Shown piece after piece: positions 7,439 to 15,340 of a stretch of 44,915 nucleotides of DNA (the stretch's first letter is position 1; the number at the start of each line of letters is the position of its first letter). A program made the position numbers and the translations under genes. The notes under the pieces are model-generated. The model searched no databases. It was not told the DNA's origin and saw only the letters and a program-made list of their open reading frames with translations. Source of the DNA: a bacterium (GTDB taxonomy: Bacteria > CG2-30-53-67); NCBI GenBank assembly GCA_919901565.1, contig CAKKPE010000035.1, forward strand, positions 78,317-123,231, in the 5' to 3' direction.

Positions 7439-7463
7439 TCTGGTATGAATAAATACTACCAGA
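7439..7463. promoter_or_regulatory. Candidate operator upstream of the RHH antitoxin
   Basis: Perfect 7-bp arms TCTGGTA and TACCAGA flank an 11-nt AT-rich centre, about 25-50 nt before the antitoxin start. This position and symmetry suit autorepression by the antitoxin-toxin complex. The arms differ from those at 6648-6675, so the two TA pairs are probably regulated independently. Confidence 0.45.
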
Positions 7464-7541
7464 CCTGATATGGGCTGTCAAGGGTTTAAATTATGGAGAT
7501 GGTGAGATCCCTTCCCGAAGGCAAGCCGGCACAGATCGGCC

Positions 7542-7715
7542 ATTGCTCTTAAAAAATACAGGACGCCTGAGGAGATCAAGAGGGCGACCATGCATTCGAC
7601 CAACAAGGCCTTTGAACGGTACTTCTGGATTGAGACGGAGGACTTACGCGAGATTTATGGGGATACGGTGGGGAGGGAAATAGCCCGGTATATGAAGGGG
7701 GAGAGGGAGAGGTAA
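7542..7715 (+). pseudogene. Possible integrase C-terminal remnant
   Basis: In one plus-strand frame ending at TAA 7713-7715 I read IALKKYRTPEEIKRATMH, then STNKAFERYFWIETEDLREI and a basic tail. The block MHSTNKAFERYF recalls the final helix of some site-specific recombinases, where the nucleophilic tyrosine region is followed by an acidic helix. No start or catalytic core precedes it. Assignment is from memory of the family pattern and is uncertain, but a dead integrase would fit the tRNA fragment that bounds this region. Confidence 0.35.
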
Positions 7716-7720
7716 GCCGC

Positions 7721-7765
7721 GATACTGGTCCTTTACCTGTGGATGCACTTTTGGCAAACGACACG
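7721..7765. repeat. Direct repeat, copy 1, left of the transposase remnant
   Basis: About 45 bp starting GATACTGGT and containing CTGTGGAT and TTTTGGC. About three quarters of its positions match copy 2 at 8226-8270 in the same orientation. The pair flanks the transposase remnant at 7819-8040. The repeats are direct, not inverted, so they are not simple IS ends; they may be equivalent ends left from two nearby insertions. Confidence 0.35.
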
Positions 7766-7818
7766 TCTCTTCATAATTATGCTTAAAATTATCAGAATTC
7801 TATTCAAAAACAAGATCA

Positions 7819-8040
7819 GAGCTTCTCAACCATGTGATCATCTTCAGTGAAGAACATCTAATTCGTCTACTCAATGAGTACGTTGAATACTACAATCATG
7901 ATCGCTGCCATCTCGCACTGGATAGGAATACACCGATGGGTCGGAAGGTCCAGGCGAAGCCGTCAGAATCTTCCCAAGTGATTGCCTTTCCCAAACTGGG
8001 CGGGCTTCATCATAAGTATGAGTGGCGGAAAGCTGCGTAG
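7819..8040 (+). pseudogene. IS481/IS3-type transposase, C-terminal remnant
   Basis: The frame from 7819 reads ELLNHVIIFSEEHLIRLL, then EYVEYYNHDRCHLALDR and TPMGRKVQAKP, ending LGGLHHKYEWRKAA. This is the C-terminal end of the integrase catalytic (rve) domain of IS481/IS3-like transposases, including the usual YYN-x-x-R-x-H-x-x-L segment. The DDE catalytic core and the helix-turn-helix N-terminus are missing, so the element is dead. The 285 bp between this remnant and 8327 contain no gene I can recognise, only repeat copy 2 at 8226-8270. Confidence 0.7.
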
Positions 8041-8225
8041 GCTTTTCGTCCGAGTTACTTTTTCTTCGACACTTGAGCTTCCCAAGTTCGGATGGGGAGA
8101 TGTGTCTTCCTACTGCGTTCTTCGCCTTCCTCCATCATTCGATTCAAATATTCAACATCACAATTCCATTCCAACCTGCACGCGTTCTCAACCCGGGCGT
8201 AAAAACTGTCTGATTGGAAGGTCTG

Positions 8226-8270
8226 GATACTGGTATTTTTTCTGTGGATCTAATTTTGGCGAACCACAGG
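8226..8270. repeat. Direct repeat, copy 2, right of the transposase remnant
   Basis: Second copy of the 45-bp repeat at 7721-7765. Here it also contains a small palindrome with arms CTGTGG and CCACAG. It marks the right side of the decayed insertion area. Confidence 0.35.
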
Positions 8271-8326
8271 CCTAATTCGGTTATTTATACCTTTGCTTTT
8301 TTATTTTTTCCTTCTAACGTCTGTCT

Positions 8327-8569
8327 TTACCTCCTCCGGAGAATTAAACCTAACGCTCCAAGGCCCAGCAGGTAAATAGTCGACGGTTCTGGAACTGGTA
8401 CCGCCGCAACTAACTGCCGGTCAGCAGGCCAGGAACCCAGGAGGAGCCAATTGTTTAGAATCTGGTCATGAATAAGGTACCCAGGCGGCACGCTCCCTTC
8501 GGCTCGGTTAATGCCATAACTACGTGTTGTTCCAGCCCAGGTCTGACTGCCCCCGGCAGAGCCGGGGGT
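8327..8569 (-). pseudogene. PEP-CTERM protein remnant
   Basis: Reverse-strand translation ends in VPVPEPSTIYLLGLGALGLI followed by LRRR and a stop, a clear PEP-CTERM sorting signal. Upstream in frame are WLLLGSWPADRQLVAA and SYGINRAEGSVPPGYLIHD. The frame closes at a TAA at 8570-8572, and no start or signal peptide is present, so only about 80 codons remain of a longer secreted protein. The 5' end runs into the hairpin at 8550-8568, next to the GIY-YIG copy B. Confidence 0.6.
8550..8568. terminator. GC-rich hairpin CCCCGGC-AGA-GCCGGGG
   Basis: A perfect stem of at least 7 bp with a 3-nt loop followed on the plus strand by GTTTA. It is similar in style to the hairpin at 44872-44890. It overlaps the truncated 5' edge of the PEP-CTERM remnant and ends 5 nt from the GIY-YIG copy B stop. 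It may be a terminator or a repeated palindrome associated with recombination. Confidence 0.4.
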
Positions 8570-8573
8570 TTAC

Positions 8574-8732
8574 CTAAGTGCTAATTATCCATGGACGATA
8601 TCTTCTTGTGTGCGGTACTTTTCCGCTATTGTGTGCCAGGAGACGTTCTTCCAGGTCTTGTGTATGTCCCGTGTAATGCCGGTGCGGGTCAGACTCACTG
8701 ACCAGGATGTAGACATACTGGAATGAATCCAT
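8574..8732 (-). CDS. Short GIY-YIG domain protein (copy B), probably truncated
   Basis: The 52-codon frame starts MDSFQYVYILVSESDPHRHY and continues with TGHTQDLEERLLAHNSG and VPHTRRYRPW. It is a good match to the N-terminal half of small GIY-YIG proteins (YVYIL and HYTG strands, conserved arginine and HN-x-G). The second half of the family, with the catalytic glutamate and the KSGSGRAF-type tail, is missing, so catalysis is doubtful. It begins about 155 bp beyond the 3' end of tRNA-Met and is paralogous to copy A. It is slightly longer and less damaged than copy A. Confidence 0.5.
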   Translation of the reverse strand: MDSFQYVYILVSESDPHRHYTGHTQDLEERLLAHNSGKVPHTRRYRPWIIST

Positions 8733-8886
8733 GATTAATTCAAATGTGTTTGTTTTTCAGGTACTTATTGGCCTGCCAAGGCGAAGTTCGAAACGATTCG
8801 CTAATTTCAATCTGAATTCAAAGTCCGGCTTCGTCTCGTGACTGCGCCGTGACAGTCTTCGTTCTCACTACGTTTCGAACGAAGAC

Positions 8887-8963
8887 TGGTGGCGGTGGCT
8901 GGACTCGAACCAGCGACTCTACGGATATGAGCCGTATGCTCTGACCGGCTGAGCTACACCGCC
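8887..8963 (-). tRNA. tRNA-Met(CAU)
   Basis: The minus strand folds as a complete tRNA. The acceptor is GGCGGTG/CACCGCC, the D arm starts GCTC and closes with GAGC. The anticodon stem TACGG/CCGTA encloses a loop CTCATAT (anticodon CAT), and the T arm is GCTGG-TTCGAGT-CCAGC. The discriminator A and an encoded CCA end the gene at 8887. The CAT anticodon could also be an Ile2 tRNA modified to lysidine; sequence alone does not exclude this. An 11-bp inverted repeat (AGTCTTCGTTC / GAACGAAGACT) lies just beyond the 3' end. Confidence 0.93.
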
Positions 8964-9076
8964 CCGAACTATCAGAATCATATAAAATAATGAATTCCGT
9001 TTAGATTGTCAAGAATATTTCTGTAAATGGGGCCCAGACACCCATTTGCCTCCTGATCCCGAATGGGTGCCTGACC

Positions 9077-9958
9077 TTAATTCCCCTGCTTCGCATTCTC
9101 ACGGATATTCTTGCCGAGCGAGACAAGCAGGGCATCCAAATGCTGGTAGACCTGCTGCCGGAGCATGGGCCCGGGCAGGTTCTGCTCCAGGGTGAACCTC
9201 TCCTCTTTGAGGCCGAGCAGTGCGGCATCCCTGGAACGGACGGCCCTGACCCAGATGTCCACATGGTACCCTCGGGCCTGCTGCATGTCCTCCCTCTTAT
9301 CCTTCATGCTGATCTTGACCTGTCCCAGCACCACCACATCACCCCCGATCCGCCGGCCCTGAATAGCGGTCAGCTGGTTGTTCTCACGGAGCTTTTCAAA
9401 ACTCTCGGGCGTGTCGTCGACCGAAACCGGAGCATCGACGACCTGAAAGCCCATTGCCCGGTACTGCTGTGCCGCAAAACCTGTAAGGTCCTCTCCCCCG
9501 CCTGGAAATAACGCGATGAGAGAGTTGCTCTCCATACCGGCCGCTATCAGTATCCCGAGCCGGATGGCCTCATGGTTACGGATCAGCCCGATATCCGAGA
9601 GCCGTCTCTTGATCTTATTCTCAGAGACAGAAGCCTCCACCTCAACCTTATAGAGGTTGCCTTCACGGTCATCCAGGACGAACCGGTACCACTCGATATA
9701 ATAGAACGGATCCGTGGAGAGGATCTTCTCCACAGCCTGGTCCATGCCTGCAGGTTCCTTAGAGTCGAAGACGCCGTAGACCGACTCCCGGATCGCGTTC
9801 CTCAAAGCCTTGTCAAAGGCCCGGTTTCTGGCTCCCTCTACATCCCCTTTGAGGATGACACCGGTCCCTGAGCCCTGAGTGATCTTTCCCGCCGAAACAG
9901 TACCGGGGAAAAAGCAAAGAAGCACTAAAGCGGCACAAAGGATTCGTAAATACGACAA
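9077..9958 (-). CDS. Secreted FlgT_N-like / LPP20-family protein
   Basis: About 293 residues. I choose the TTG at 9958 because GGAGGGTGA lies at the right distance and the upstream gene stops at 9960; translation is probably coupled. Residues 1-22 are a signal peptide ending near TVSAGK. The next part has the FlgT N-terminal domain pattern: GSGTGVILKGDVEGARNRA, FDKALRNAIRESVYGVF, then YKVEVEASVSE. The rest contains ALFPGGGEDLTGFAAQ and a beta-rich C-terminal part. FlgT and LPP20 relatives are periplasmic or outer-membrane-associated, and some stabilise flagellar basal bodies, but no flagellar genes are here. Function unknown; its coupling to a dehydratase-like gene is unexpected. Confidence 0.65.
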   Translation of the reverse strand: MSYLRILCAALVLLCFFPGTVSAGKITQGSGTGVILKGDVEGARNRAFDKALRNAIRESVYGVFDSKEPAGMDQAVEKILSTDPFYYIEWYRFVLDDREGNLYKVEVEASVSENKIKRRLSDIGLIRNHEAIRLGILIAAGMESNSLIALFPGGGEDLTGFAAQQYRAMGFQVVDAPVSVDDTPESFEKLRENNQLTAIQGRRIGGDVVVLGQVKISMKDKREDMQQARGYHVDIWVRAVRSRDAALLGLKEERFTLEQNLPGPMLRQQVYQHLDALLVSLGKNIRENAKQGN

Positions 9959-9959
9959 C

Positions 9960-10973
9960 TCACCCTCCAAAAACCGGCGTGCAGGAACGGCTCGCCTGAA
10001 GCATCTCCAGAAACGCCTCGATCCGGATGCTGGTCCTCTGGTCGAGGGGCCCGGGCTTGTCTCCCTCGAGGGTCAGCACCGGGACATTCAGCTTTTTCCT
10101 GAACAGGATGTCTTCGATCTGCCGGAAGCAGAAGGCCTGGACATAATGGATCACCCCCTGGATCTCGCGCAGCCGGATCTGGGCCGTGATATCCTCAATC
10201 CGACCGTACACGCTGTAGGGATAGGTGTAGCGGAGGTACTGCTCCACCAAGTCCCCGGTCTCGTACGGCATGGCAAACTGGCGCTGGATCTCATTGTAAA
10301 CCACCCTGGCCCCGGCCTCTTCGATAAAGTCATAGATTCCCCGCGTGATGGGTGGGACGCCGATAAACCCGATGCGGGGCCCGTCGTGAAAGGGCCTCCG
10401 CTCATGGATTCCCAGCAGGAAGCGGTCGATATCCTTTTCGTATGCCAGGGGGTCTCCCCTGAAATCACTCGAGCAGACCTGATAGATATGGTTCTCCTGC
10501 CCGGTTACCCGGTTCCCCTCCCAGGTCTCACGGTCGATCAGCCTGATCTTTTCCCGCACCCGGTCCAGCCCCTCCTTGACCTTGCGCACGTCCGCCCATA
10601 CAGCGCCGAAATGCCCGACCATCTTCTCAATCTGAAGGCTGAGCAGATCATGGTCCCGGTCGTAGGGAAAGGCAAAGGGGAAGATCCGTATCCCCTCTTC
10701 CTCAAAGACCTCCATGAGGGCATGTGTGTTACTGCAGTCACCCTGGGTCACGGCCACGATTTCGGAGAGATGCCGGACTCGGGCCGCCGCATAGATCCCC
10801 TTGATCCATCCGCAGGTATTTCTTGGGAACCCCTTGGTCTCCGCTTCTTCCACACGAAGACCGGCTTCGGGGTCCTCAATAAAGATATTATTCAGATCTA
10901 CTGGAATACGGCCAGCCGCGAAGAGGACTTCCACGGGAATGCTGGTGGTAAAACCGACCTTCTTCTGTTCCAT
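9960..10973 (-). CDS. 2-hydroxyacyl-CoA dehydratase / benzoyl-CoA reductase-like subunit (HGD-D family)
   Basis: About 337 residues from the ATG at 10973 (MEQKKVGFTT); a GTG three codons earlier is possible. The start KVGFTTSIPVEVLFAAG, the motif PRNTCGWIKG, TQGDCSNTHAL, and the late FCFRQIED with its cysteine match the HgdB/BcrC-type D component, which binds a [4Fe-4S] cluster through cysteines. These proteins form dimers and need an ATP-dependent activator (HgdC/BadG type). Related solitary homologues are the double-cubane cluster proteins. No partner subunit or activator gene is in the window. It is followed 1 nt later by the secreted FlgT_N-like gene. Substrate unknown. Confidence 0.75.
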   Translation of the reverse strand: MEQKKVGFTTSIPVEVLFAAGRIPVDLNNIFIEDPEAGLRVEEAETKGFPRNTCGWIKGIYAAARVRHLSEIVAVTQGDCSNTHALMEVFEEEGIRIFPFAFPYDRDHDLLSLQIEKMVGHFGAVWADVRKVKEGLDRVREKIRLIDRETWEGNRVTGQENHIYQVCSSDFRGDPLAYEKDIDRFLLGIHERRPFHDGPRIGFIGVPPITRGIYDFIEEAGARVVYNEIQRQFAMPYETGDLVEQYLRYTYPYSVYGRIEDITAQIRLREIQGVIHYVQAFCFRQIEDILFRKKLNVPVLTLEGDKPGPLDQRTSIRIEAFLEMLQASRSCTPVFGG

Positions 10974-11169
10974 GAAGCTCACTCTACAACACTGTCATGA
11001 CCATGTCAACATGAGGGATGACCCCGATTTTATTGACGGGTTATAGGGAGCTGGGGCATTTGCGGGTTCATGCGCTGGAGAAGATCCCTTCCGGCAATGT
11101 GTCTCAGTCCTCCTGTCAGGCTCGCAGGAAACTTTCACTCCCAAGTGAGATCGCCCCTGCCGGACGTAC

Positions 11170-11201
11170 AAAAAAGGAAAAGAGGCATAAGCCCCTTTTC
11201 C
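11170..11201 (-). terminator. Rho-independent terminator after the molybdoenzyme gene
   Basis: On the minus strand, GGAAAAGGGGC and GCCTCTTTTCC pair around a TTAT loop (one G-U), followed at once by a run of six T. It lies 98 nt after the molybdoenzyme stop, within a 325-bp gap (10974-11298) that otherwise holds no gene I recognise. It separates the EPS/molybdoenzyme transcription from the dehydratase-like operon. Confidence 0.85.
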
Positions 11202-11298
11202 GGTCGTATTGATCTTTTTATGTCAGATAAGAAATAAGTTCAGAAAACGATCCGGTGTCTCACCTCCATCTCAAGCCGAAACAGACGGGTACTCAAAT

Positions 11299-13419
11299 TC
11301 ATTCCTCTTTCTCAATTTTACACAAGAGCCCTCTTAACTGATAGGTTCCGAACGCAGGATCATATGGCGGGGCGCTACTGGTCAGGATATTGGCATTTGA
11401 TTCCCATACACCATAATCCGGTCCTTTTTCTTCAGGGAACCACCAACCGTGTTCAACATTGACCACATCAGGACGGATATCTTCTGAAACCAGGGCTTTC
11501 ATTCGTATACTTCCCCGAGGCGATGTGATTTTGACCCAATCACCATTTTCAATTCCATGCTTTTTAGCTGTCTCTACATGAATTTCAACCTGCGGGTCTG
11601 GTCTGAGGCGTCGCAAGGATGGCACCTGCCGCTGCTCGCTGTTAAAGAATTCAATCCGCCGGCTGCCGGTAGTCAGCACATAAGGGAATTCATTCAAAAG
11701 TTCAGGTGTTTGAAGAGGACTTTCCGATGGCTCTCTATAAGCAGGCAAAGAATCATATCCCATTTTTTGAAGCGTCTTGGAATATAATTCGATTTTACGG
11801 CTTGGTGTCTTGAATCCCTCCTGATCATATTTCTTATACTTGTGAGGCGGATAGACAAAATTTTTCTCCTGCAATTCCTCATATGTTATTCCCATCGGAG
11901 CCAACTGGTAGTCCATAATATCTCTTAAAGTCTTTTCAGATTCAGGAAGGTCCAGTCTCCTGCCAATCTCATCCATGATCCATTCATCCTGCCTGCACTC
12001 ACCGACCTGAACAACTTTTTTCTGTGCCATGACCAGGTTTTGAGCAACAAGAGGAAAAGCGATGATCTGTTCAACTTCAGGCCAATATGCCGCAGGAAGT
12101 ACATAATCGGCTATTGCAGCGGTCGGTGTCATGAAAAGGTCGGTAACCACCAAAAGATCAAGGTTTTGAAAGGACTCGTAGGTTTCTCTTGGATTTGCAA
12201 TCGTCGTCAATGCATTGTTTCCAAATATCAATAATGCCCTGACCTTATAGGGATCTCCTGTTTTCATGGCTTTCAACAACGCCGGAATATGGGCTGACGG
12301 CATATATGAACGCCAGCCGCCCAGGAGCTTATAGGTGTCAGCACCAAGCCGTTTCTTGAACATCTCGACCGGAAGTCTGTTCTTAAGAGTCGGATAGCTC
12401 CGTATAACATGCATCCCGAGGATGTCTCCGCCCGGAATATCAATATTGCCGGTTAATGCACGCAGAATGGCAATCGCCCTTACGGTCTGAAGTGAATTGC
12501 AGTTCTGCTCGATTGCCAGGCCCCAGTCAAGAATTGCCGGCTTATGTGATGCATATATTCTCGCTGCCTTGACGATATCAGATGCAGGTATCCACGTAAT
12601 TTTTTCCGCCCATTCCGGGGTGTAAGGAATGATATGTTTTTTCAGTTCTTCAAATCCGAGAGTCCATTTGTTTACAAATTCCTTGTCATATATTTCTTCA
12701 TTGATAAGGACGTGGATCATCGCCAGCGCCAGGGCGTCATCTGTGCCGGGTCTGATAGGCAGCCATAAATCGCATTTCTTTGCCGTCTCCGACCGCCGGG
12801 GATCTATGGCAATGCCTACAGCGCCTTTGTTCAGTGCCCTTCGCGCAACGATAGCGAGTTCGCCGTCTGCGCTCGAAACAAGGGGATTGTGCCCCCAGAA
12901 CATAATGCATTTTGGCTGGACATCTCCGTAATAATCTCCGACTACAAAACCACCGTATGTCATGAAGCTGGCTGTAATCCTCGGAATGAAGCATTGAGCC
13001 AACCCGGGCTCGTACCAGTTCGGCGTACCAAGGGCATTTGCAAACCTGACCACATGCATATAGTGGTGACGTCCGGTCCCCTGCCCCAATGCTATGGATT
13101 CGGCACCGGATTCTTTGCGGATTGCGTCAACCTTACCGGCAATTTCATCAAGCACTTCGTCCCATGGAACCTTTTCCCATTCGCCGCTGCCCCTTTTGCC
13201 TTTCCGTTTCAGGGGCTGCTTCAAGCGGTCAGGATGGTTCACGATCTCAGGGGCGGTTAATCCTTTGATACACATCCAGCCTTGATTCATCGGCGAGTCA
13301 GGGTCAGGCCTGACTTTGACCAGTTTGCCATCCTGGACATGTAGCATGGCCCCGCATCCGCCATGACATCCCCTGCAAACGCTTTTAAATACCTGATTCT
13401 TATCTTTCGGCTTGGCCAT
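11299..13419 (-). CDS. Molybdopterin (bis-MGD) oxidoreductase, acetylene hydratase/DMSO reductase family
   Basis: The 706-residue protein has an N-terminal [4Fe-4S] motif C15-x2-C18-x3-C22-x27-C50. The bis-MGD domains follow: FWGHNPLVSSADGEL, IDPRRSETAKKCDLWLPIRPGTD, LFGNNALT, and a C-terminal dinucleotide-binding domain (VLTTGSRRIEFFNSE, VNVEHGWWFPEE). Cys143 in GLAQCFIPR is the likely Mo/W ligand. The order and many motifs parallel acetylene hydratase and thiosulfate/polysulfide reductase catalytic subunits. There is no Tat signal, so it is cytoplasmic. No ferredoxin-type or membrane-anchor subunit is adjacent. It starts 3 nt after the glycosyltransferase gene and so appears co-transcribed with it. 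Substrate unknown. Confidence 0.85.
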   Translation of the reverse strand: MAKPKDKNQVFKSVCRGCHGGCGAMLHVQDGKLVKVRPDPDSPMNQGWMCIKGLTAPEIVNHPDRLKQPLKRKGKRGSGEWEKVPWDEVLDEIAGKVDAIRKESGAESIALGQGTGRHHYMHVVRFANALGTPNWYEPGLAQCFIPRITASFMTYGGFVVGDYYGDVQPKCIMFWGHNPLVSSADGELAIVARRALNKGAVGIAIDPRRSETAKKCDLWLPIRPGTDDALALAMIHVLINEEIYDKEFVNKWTLGFEELKKHIIPYTPEWAEKITWIPASDIVKAARIYASHKPAILDWGLAIEQNCNSLQTVRAIAILRALTGNIDIPGGDILGMHVIRSYPTLKNRLPVEMFKKRLGADTYKLLGGWRSYMPSAHIPALLKAMKTGDPYKVRALLIFGNNALTTIANPRETYESFQNLDLLVVTDLFMTPTAAIADYVLPAAYWPEVEQIIAFPLVAQNLVMAQKKVVQVGECRQDEWIMDEIGRRLDLPESEKTLRDIMDYQLAPMGITYEELQEKNFVYPPHKYKKYDQEGFKTPSRKIELYSKTLQKMGYDSLPAYREPSESPLQTPELLNEFPYVLTTGSRRIEFFNSEQRQVPSLRRLRPDPQVEIHVETAKKHGIENGDWVKITSPRGSIRMKALVSEDIRPDVVNVEHGWWFPEEKGPDYGVWESNANILTSSAPPYDPAFGTYQLRGLLCKIEKEE

Positions 13420-13422
13420 AGG

Positions 13423-14400
13423 CTACTTTCTCTTCCTTCTCTCCGATGTGATCCCCCAGATGATGCCCAGTCCCAGTGAAACCGCTCTCAAGAAAAGAAA
13501 GAACGGCGACAACACGGCAATGGCCATGTCATGTTTGACGGCAACCATGGTGAAGGGTAGCATAAAGAGTATGAAAAAAACTAAAGAAACGACCAGGGGA
13601 TATAACATAAAATGAGTTAAAAACCAAAAGGGCAGACAGGTCAGAAACAAAAATGAGAATAATATCTGGAGCTTCAAGGTTTGCGGGGTGTAAGAATCCT
13701 TGAACATTTTATCCGGGTATTTTTTATAGACCACCATACGCCAGTAGCCTCGCCAGAATTTAAGGCGTGCATATTTCCTGATTGAATCCGGATGATTGAG
13801 ATGATAAACAATGGCTTTGGGGTTGAAGACCATTTTGAAGCCTGCATGAGACATCTTATATGAAAGATCCGTATCCTCATTGTTGGCAACGGGAAATGAC
13901 GGGTCGAATCCGCCAAGGGAAAGAAAGACGGATTTTCTGTAGCCTGCGGAATAGGTATCGATCATATCTATGGATTCCACTTTTTTGAGCATCTCGAACC
14001 TCTCTTCGAATTCAACCTGGGCGAACCTTGCTGTTAAAGATTTCTGCTCTGTCAGGTAGGCTCCCTTTACAGCCATAACCGTTTGGTCATCAAAAGACCT
14101 GACCATTTCTTCTATCCAGTTATGCAGGGGCACACAATCCGAATCTGTAAAAAGAATGATCTCCCCACTTGCTTCACGAGCTCCCTTGTTCCTCGCAACG
14201 GCCGGTCCATGATTTGACTGCCTGAAATATCTCACAGGAAAACGCTGTGCAATATCTGACGTTTCATCGGTTGAACCATCGTCAACTACGATAACCTCAT
14301 AGTTTATTTTAGGAACATTCTGCTTATCTAATGCATCAAGGCATTGACCGATTGTGTTCTGCGCGTTATATGCAGGAATGATGACAGAGTATAATACCAT
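13423..14400 (-). CDS. Family 2 glycosyltransferase with C-terminal membrane helices
   Basis: A 325-residue GT-A fold enzyme: YSVIIPAYNAQNTIGQCL, VIVVDDGSTDETSD, NHGPAVARNKGAREA, then the metal-binding FTDSDC. Later EEDT-type acceptor residues appear as NNEDTDLSYKM. Residues about 245-315 form two or three membrane helices (SFLFLTCLPFWFLTHFM, VVSLVFFILFMLPF). It transfers a sugar from a nucleotide donor to a lipid or glycan acceptor on the cytoplasmic face. It is divergent from the FkbM gene and 3 nt upstream of the molybdoenzyme gene. The 105-bp AT-rich gap at 14401-14505 must hold divergent promoters. Confidence 0.88.
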   Translation of the reverse strand: MVLYSVIIPAYNAQNTIGQCLDALDKQNVPKINYEVIVVDDGSTDETSDIAQRFPVRYFRQSNHGPAVARNKGAREASGEIILFTDSDCVPLHNWIEEMVRSFDDQTVMAVKGAYLTEQKSLTARFAQVEFEERFEMLKKVESIDMIDTYSAGYRKSVFLSLGGFDPSFPVANNEDTDLSYKMSHAGFKMVFNPKAIVYHLNHPDSIRKYARLKFWRGYWRMVVYKKYPDKMFKDSYTPQTLKLQILFSFLFLTCLPFWFLTHFMLYPLVVSLVFFILFMLPFTMVAVKHDMAIAVLSPFFLFLRAVSLGLGIIWGITSERRKRK

Positions 14401-14505
14401 TTTTTATAATTGCATTTTTTATAATATTGTTATATATTTATTTATTCGTATAGAAACATAAAAAACGTTCATATTGATACACATAAAATCTATAAGGGAT
14501 GACTC

Positions 14506-15288
14506 ATGACTCCTATATCAGTTCGCTCCAAACCCATAAGGCAACTGCGTTCACTATTTCGGAGGTTCCGTAATGCGGTCAAGGCATTTCGTAACAACGA
14601 AATAGGGTATCATCTTTCCATCGGGCGTTTTGGCAACTTTGATGTTGCCTACCGGCAAGGGACAACAGATGAGGAAGTTATTTCGCACAGTTTTGAAAAA
14701 GATATGTTTTTCACGAGCATTACAGACTATGCGCCGGAGCCGCATCATATTATTCTTGATGTAGGCGCGCACATCGGCACATTTTCTCTTCTTGCCGCTT
14801 CGAAGGTGACTAAAGGAATGGTATACGCTGTCGAGGCGAATAAAGAATCTTTCAATTATTTGAGAATTAATCTTGTTCTGAACAAGTGTCATAATGTAAC
14901 AGCAAATCATTTGGCATTATCCGATCGGAAGGGAGAAACAACGCTTTACTATCGGGATGTAAACTCCGGCCATTCTATTATGACAAAAACATCGCATGGT
15001 GAGCAAGTACCGACTGATACTCTGAGCGATTACTTCTCTATGAATGGAATTGAGCATTGCCACTTCGTCAAGTTTAACTGTGAGGGAGCCGAGTTTCCCA
15101 TTTTACTGAGCGCGCCGGCCGAGGTGCTAAGCCATATTGACAACATGCTGATTCTTTATCATTGTGATCTGGCAATGGGATACAACTATAAGGATCTTGA
15201 AAAACATCTGCAAAATTGCGGCTTCAAAACAAAGACTCTTAATCAGGAAGACGATCGTGGATGGATAGTTGCCCGGCAGATGAAATAG
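14506..15288 (+). CDS. FkbM family SAM-dependent methyltransferase
   Basis: A 260-residue protein with AAGGGA 6 nt before the ATG. The SAM-binding motif is ILDVGAHIGTFSLLAASKV (residues about 83-100), followed by VYAVEANKESFNYLRIN. The FkbM hallmark VPTDTLSDYF and FVKFNCEGAEFPILLSA come after. FkbM-type enzymes O-methylate sugars or polyketides, and in EPS loci they are expected to methylate a sugar of the repeat unit. It is the only plus-strand gene inside the EPS locus, convergent with the adenylating enzyme that ends at 15341. Confidence 0.88.
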   Translation: MTPISVRSKPIRQLRSLFRRFRNAVKAFRNNEIGYHLSIGRFGNFDVAYRQGTTDEEVISHSFEKDMFFTSITDYAPEPHHIILDVGAHIGTFSLLAASKVTKGMVYAVEANKESFNYLRINLVLNKCHNVTANHLALSDRKGETTLYYRDVNSGHSIMTKTSHGEQVPTDTLSDYFSMNGIEHCHFVKFNCEGAEFPILLSAPAEVLSHIDNMLILYHCDLAMGYNYKDLEKHLQNCGFKTKTLNQEDDRGWIVARQMK

Positions 15289-15340
15289 AACTTTCATAGC
15301 CGAGCTGTCGCCCCCAAGAGCCGAATGAGTCAGGGGAAAA

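Noticed and set aside
9077-9958. Flagellar gene cluster
   Set aside because: The FlgT_N-like domain is the only hint; no other flagellar gene is present, so the domain name should not be taken as function.
9879-11000. Plus-strand frame of 373 residues
   Set aside because: It is the antisense of the 2-hydroxyacyl-CoA dehydratase-like gene; the GC-rich coding strand creates a long empty frame. The minus-strand product has clear family motifs.
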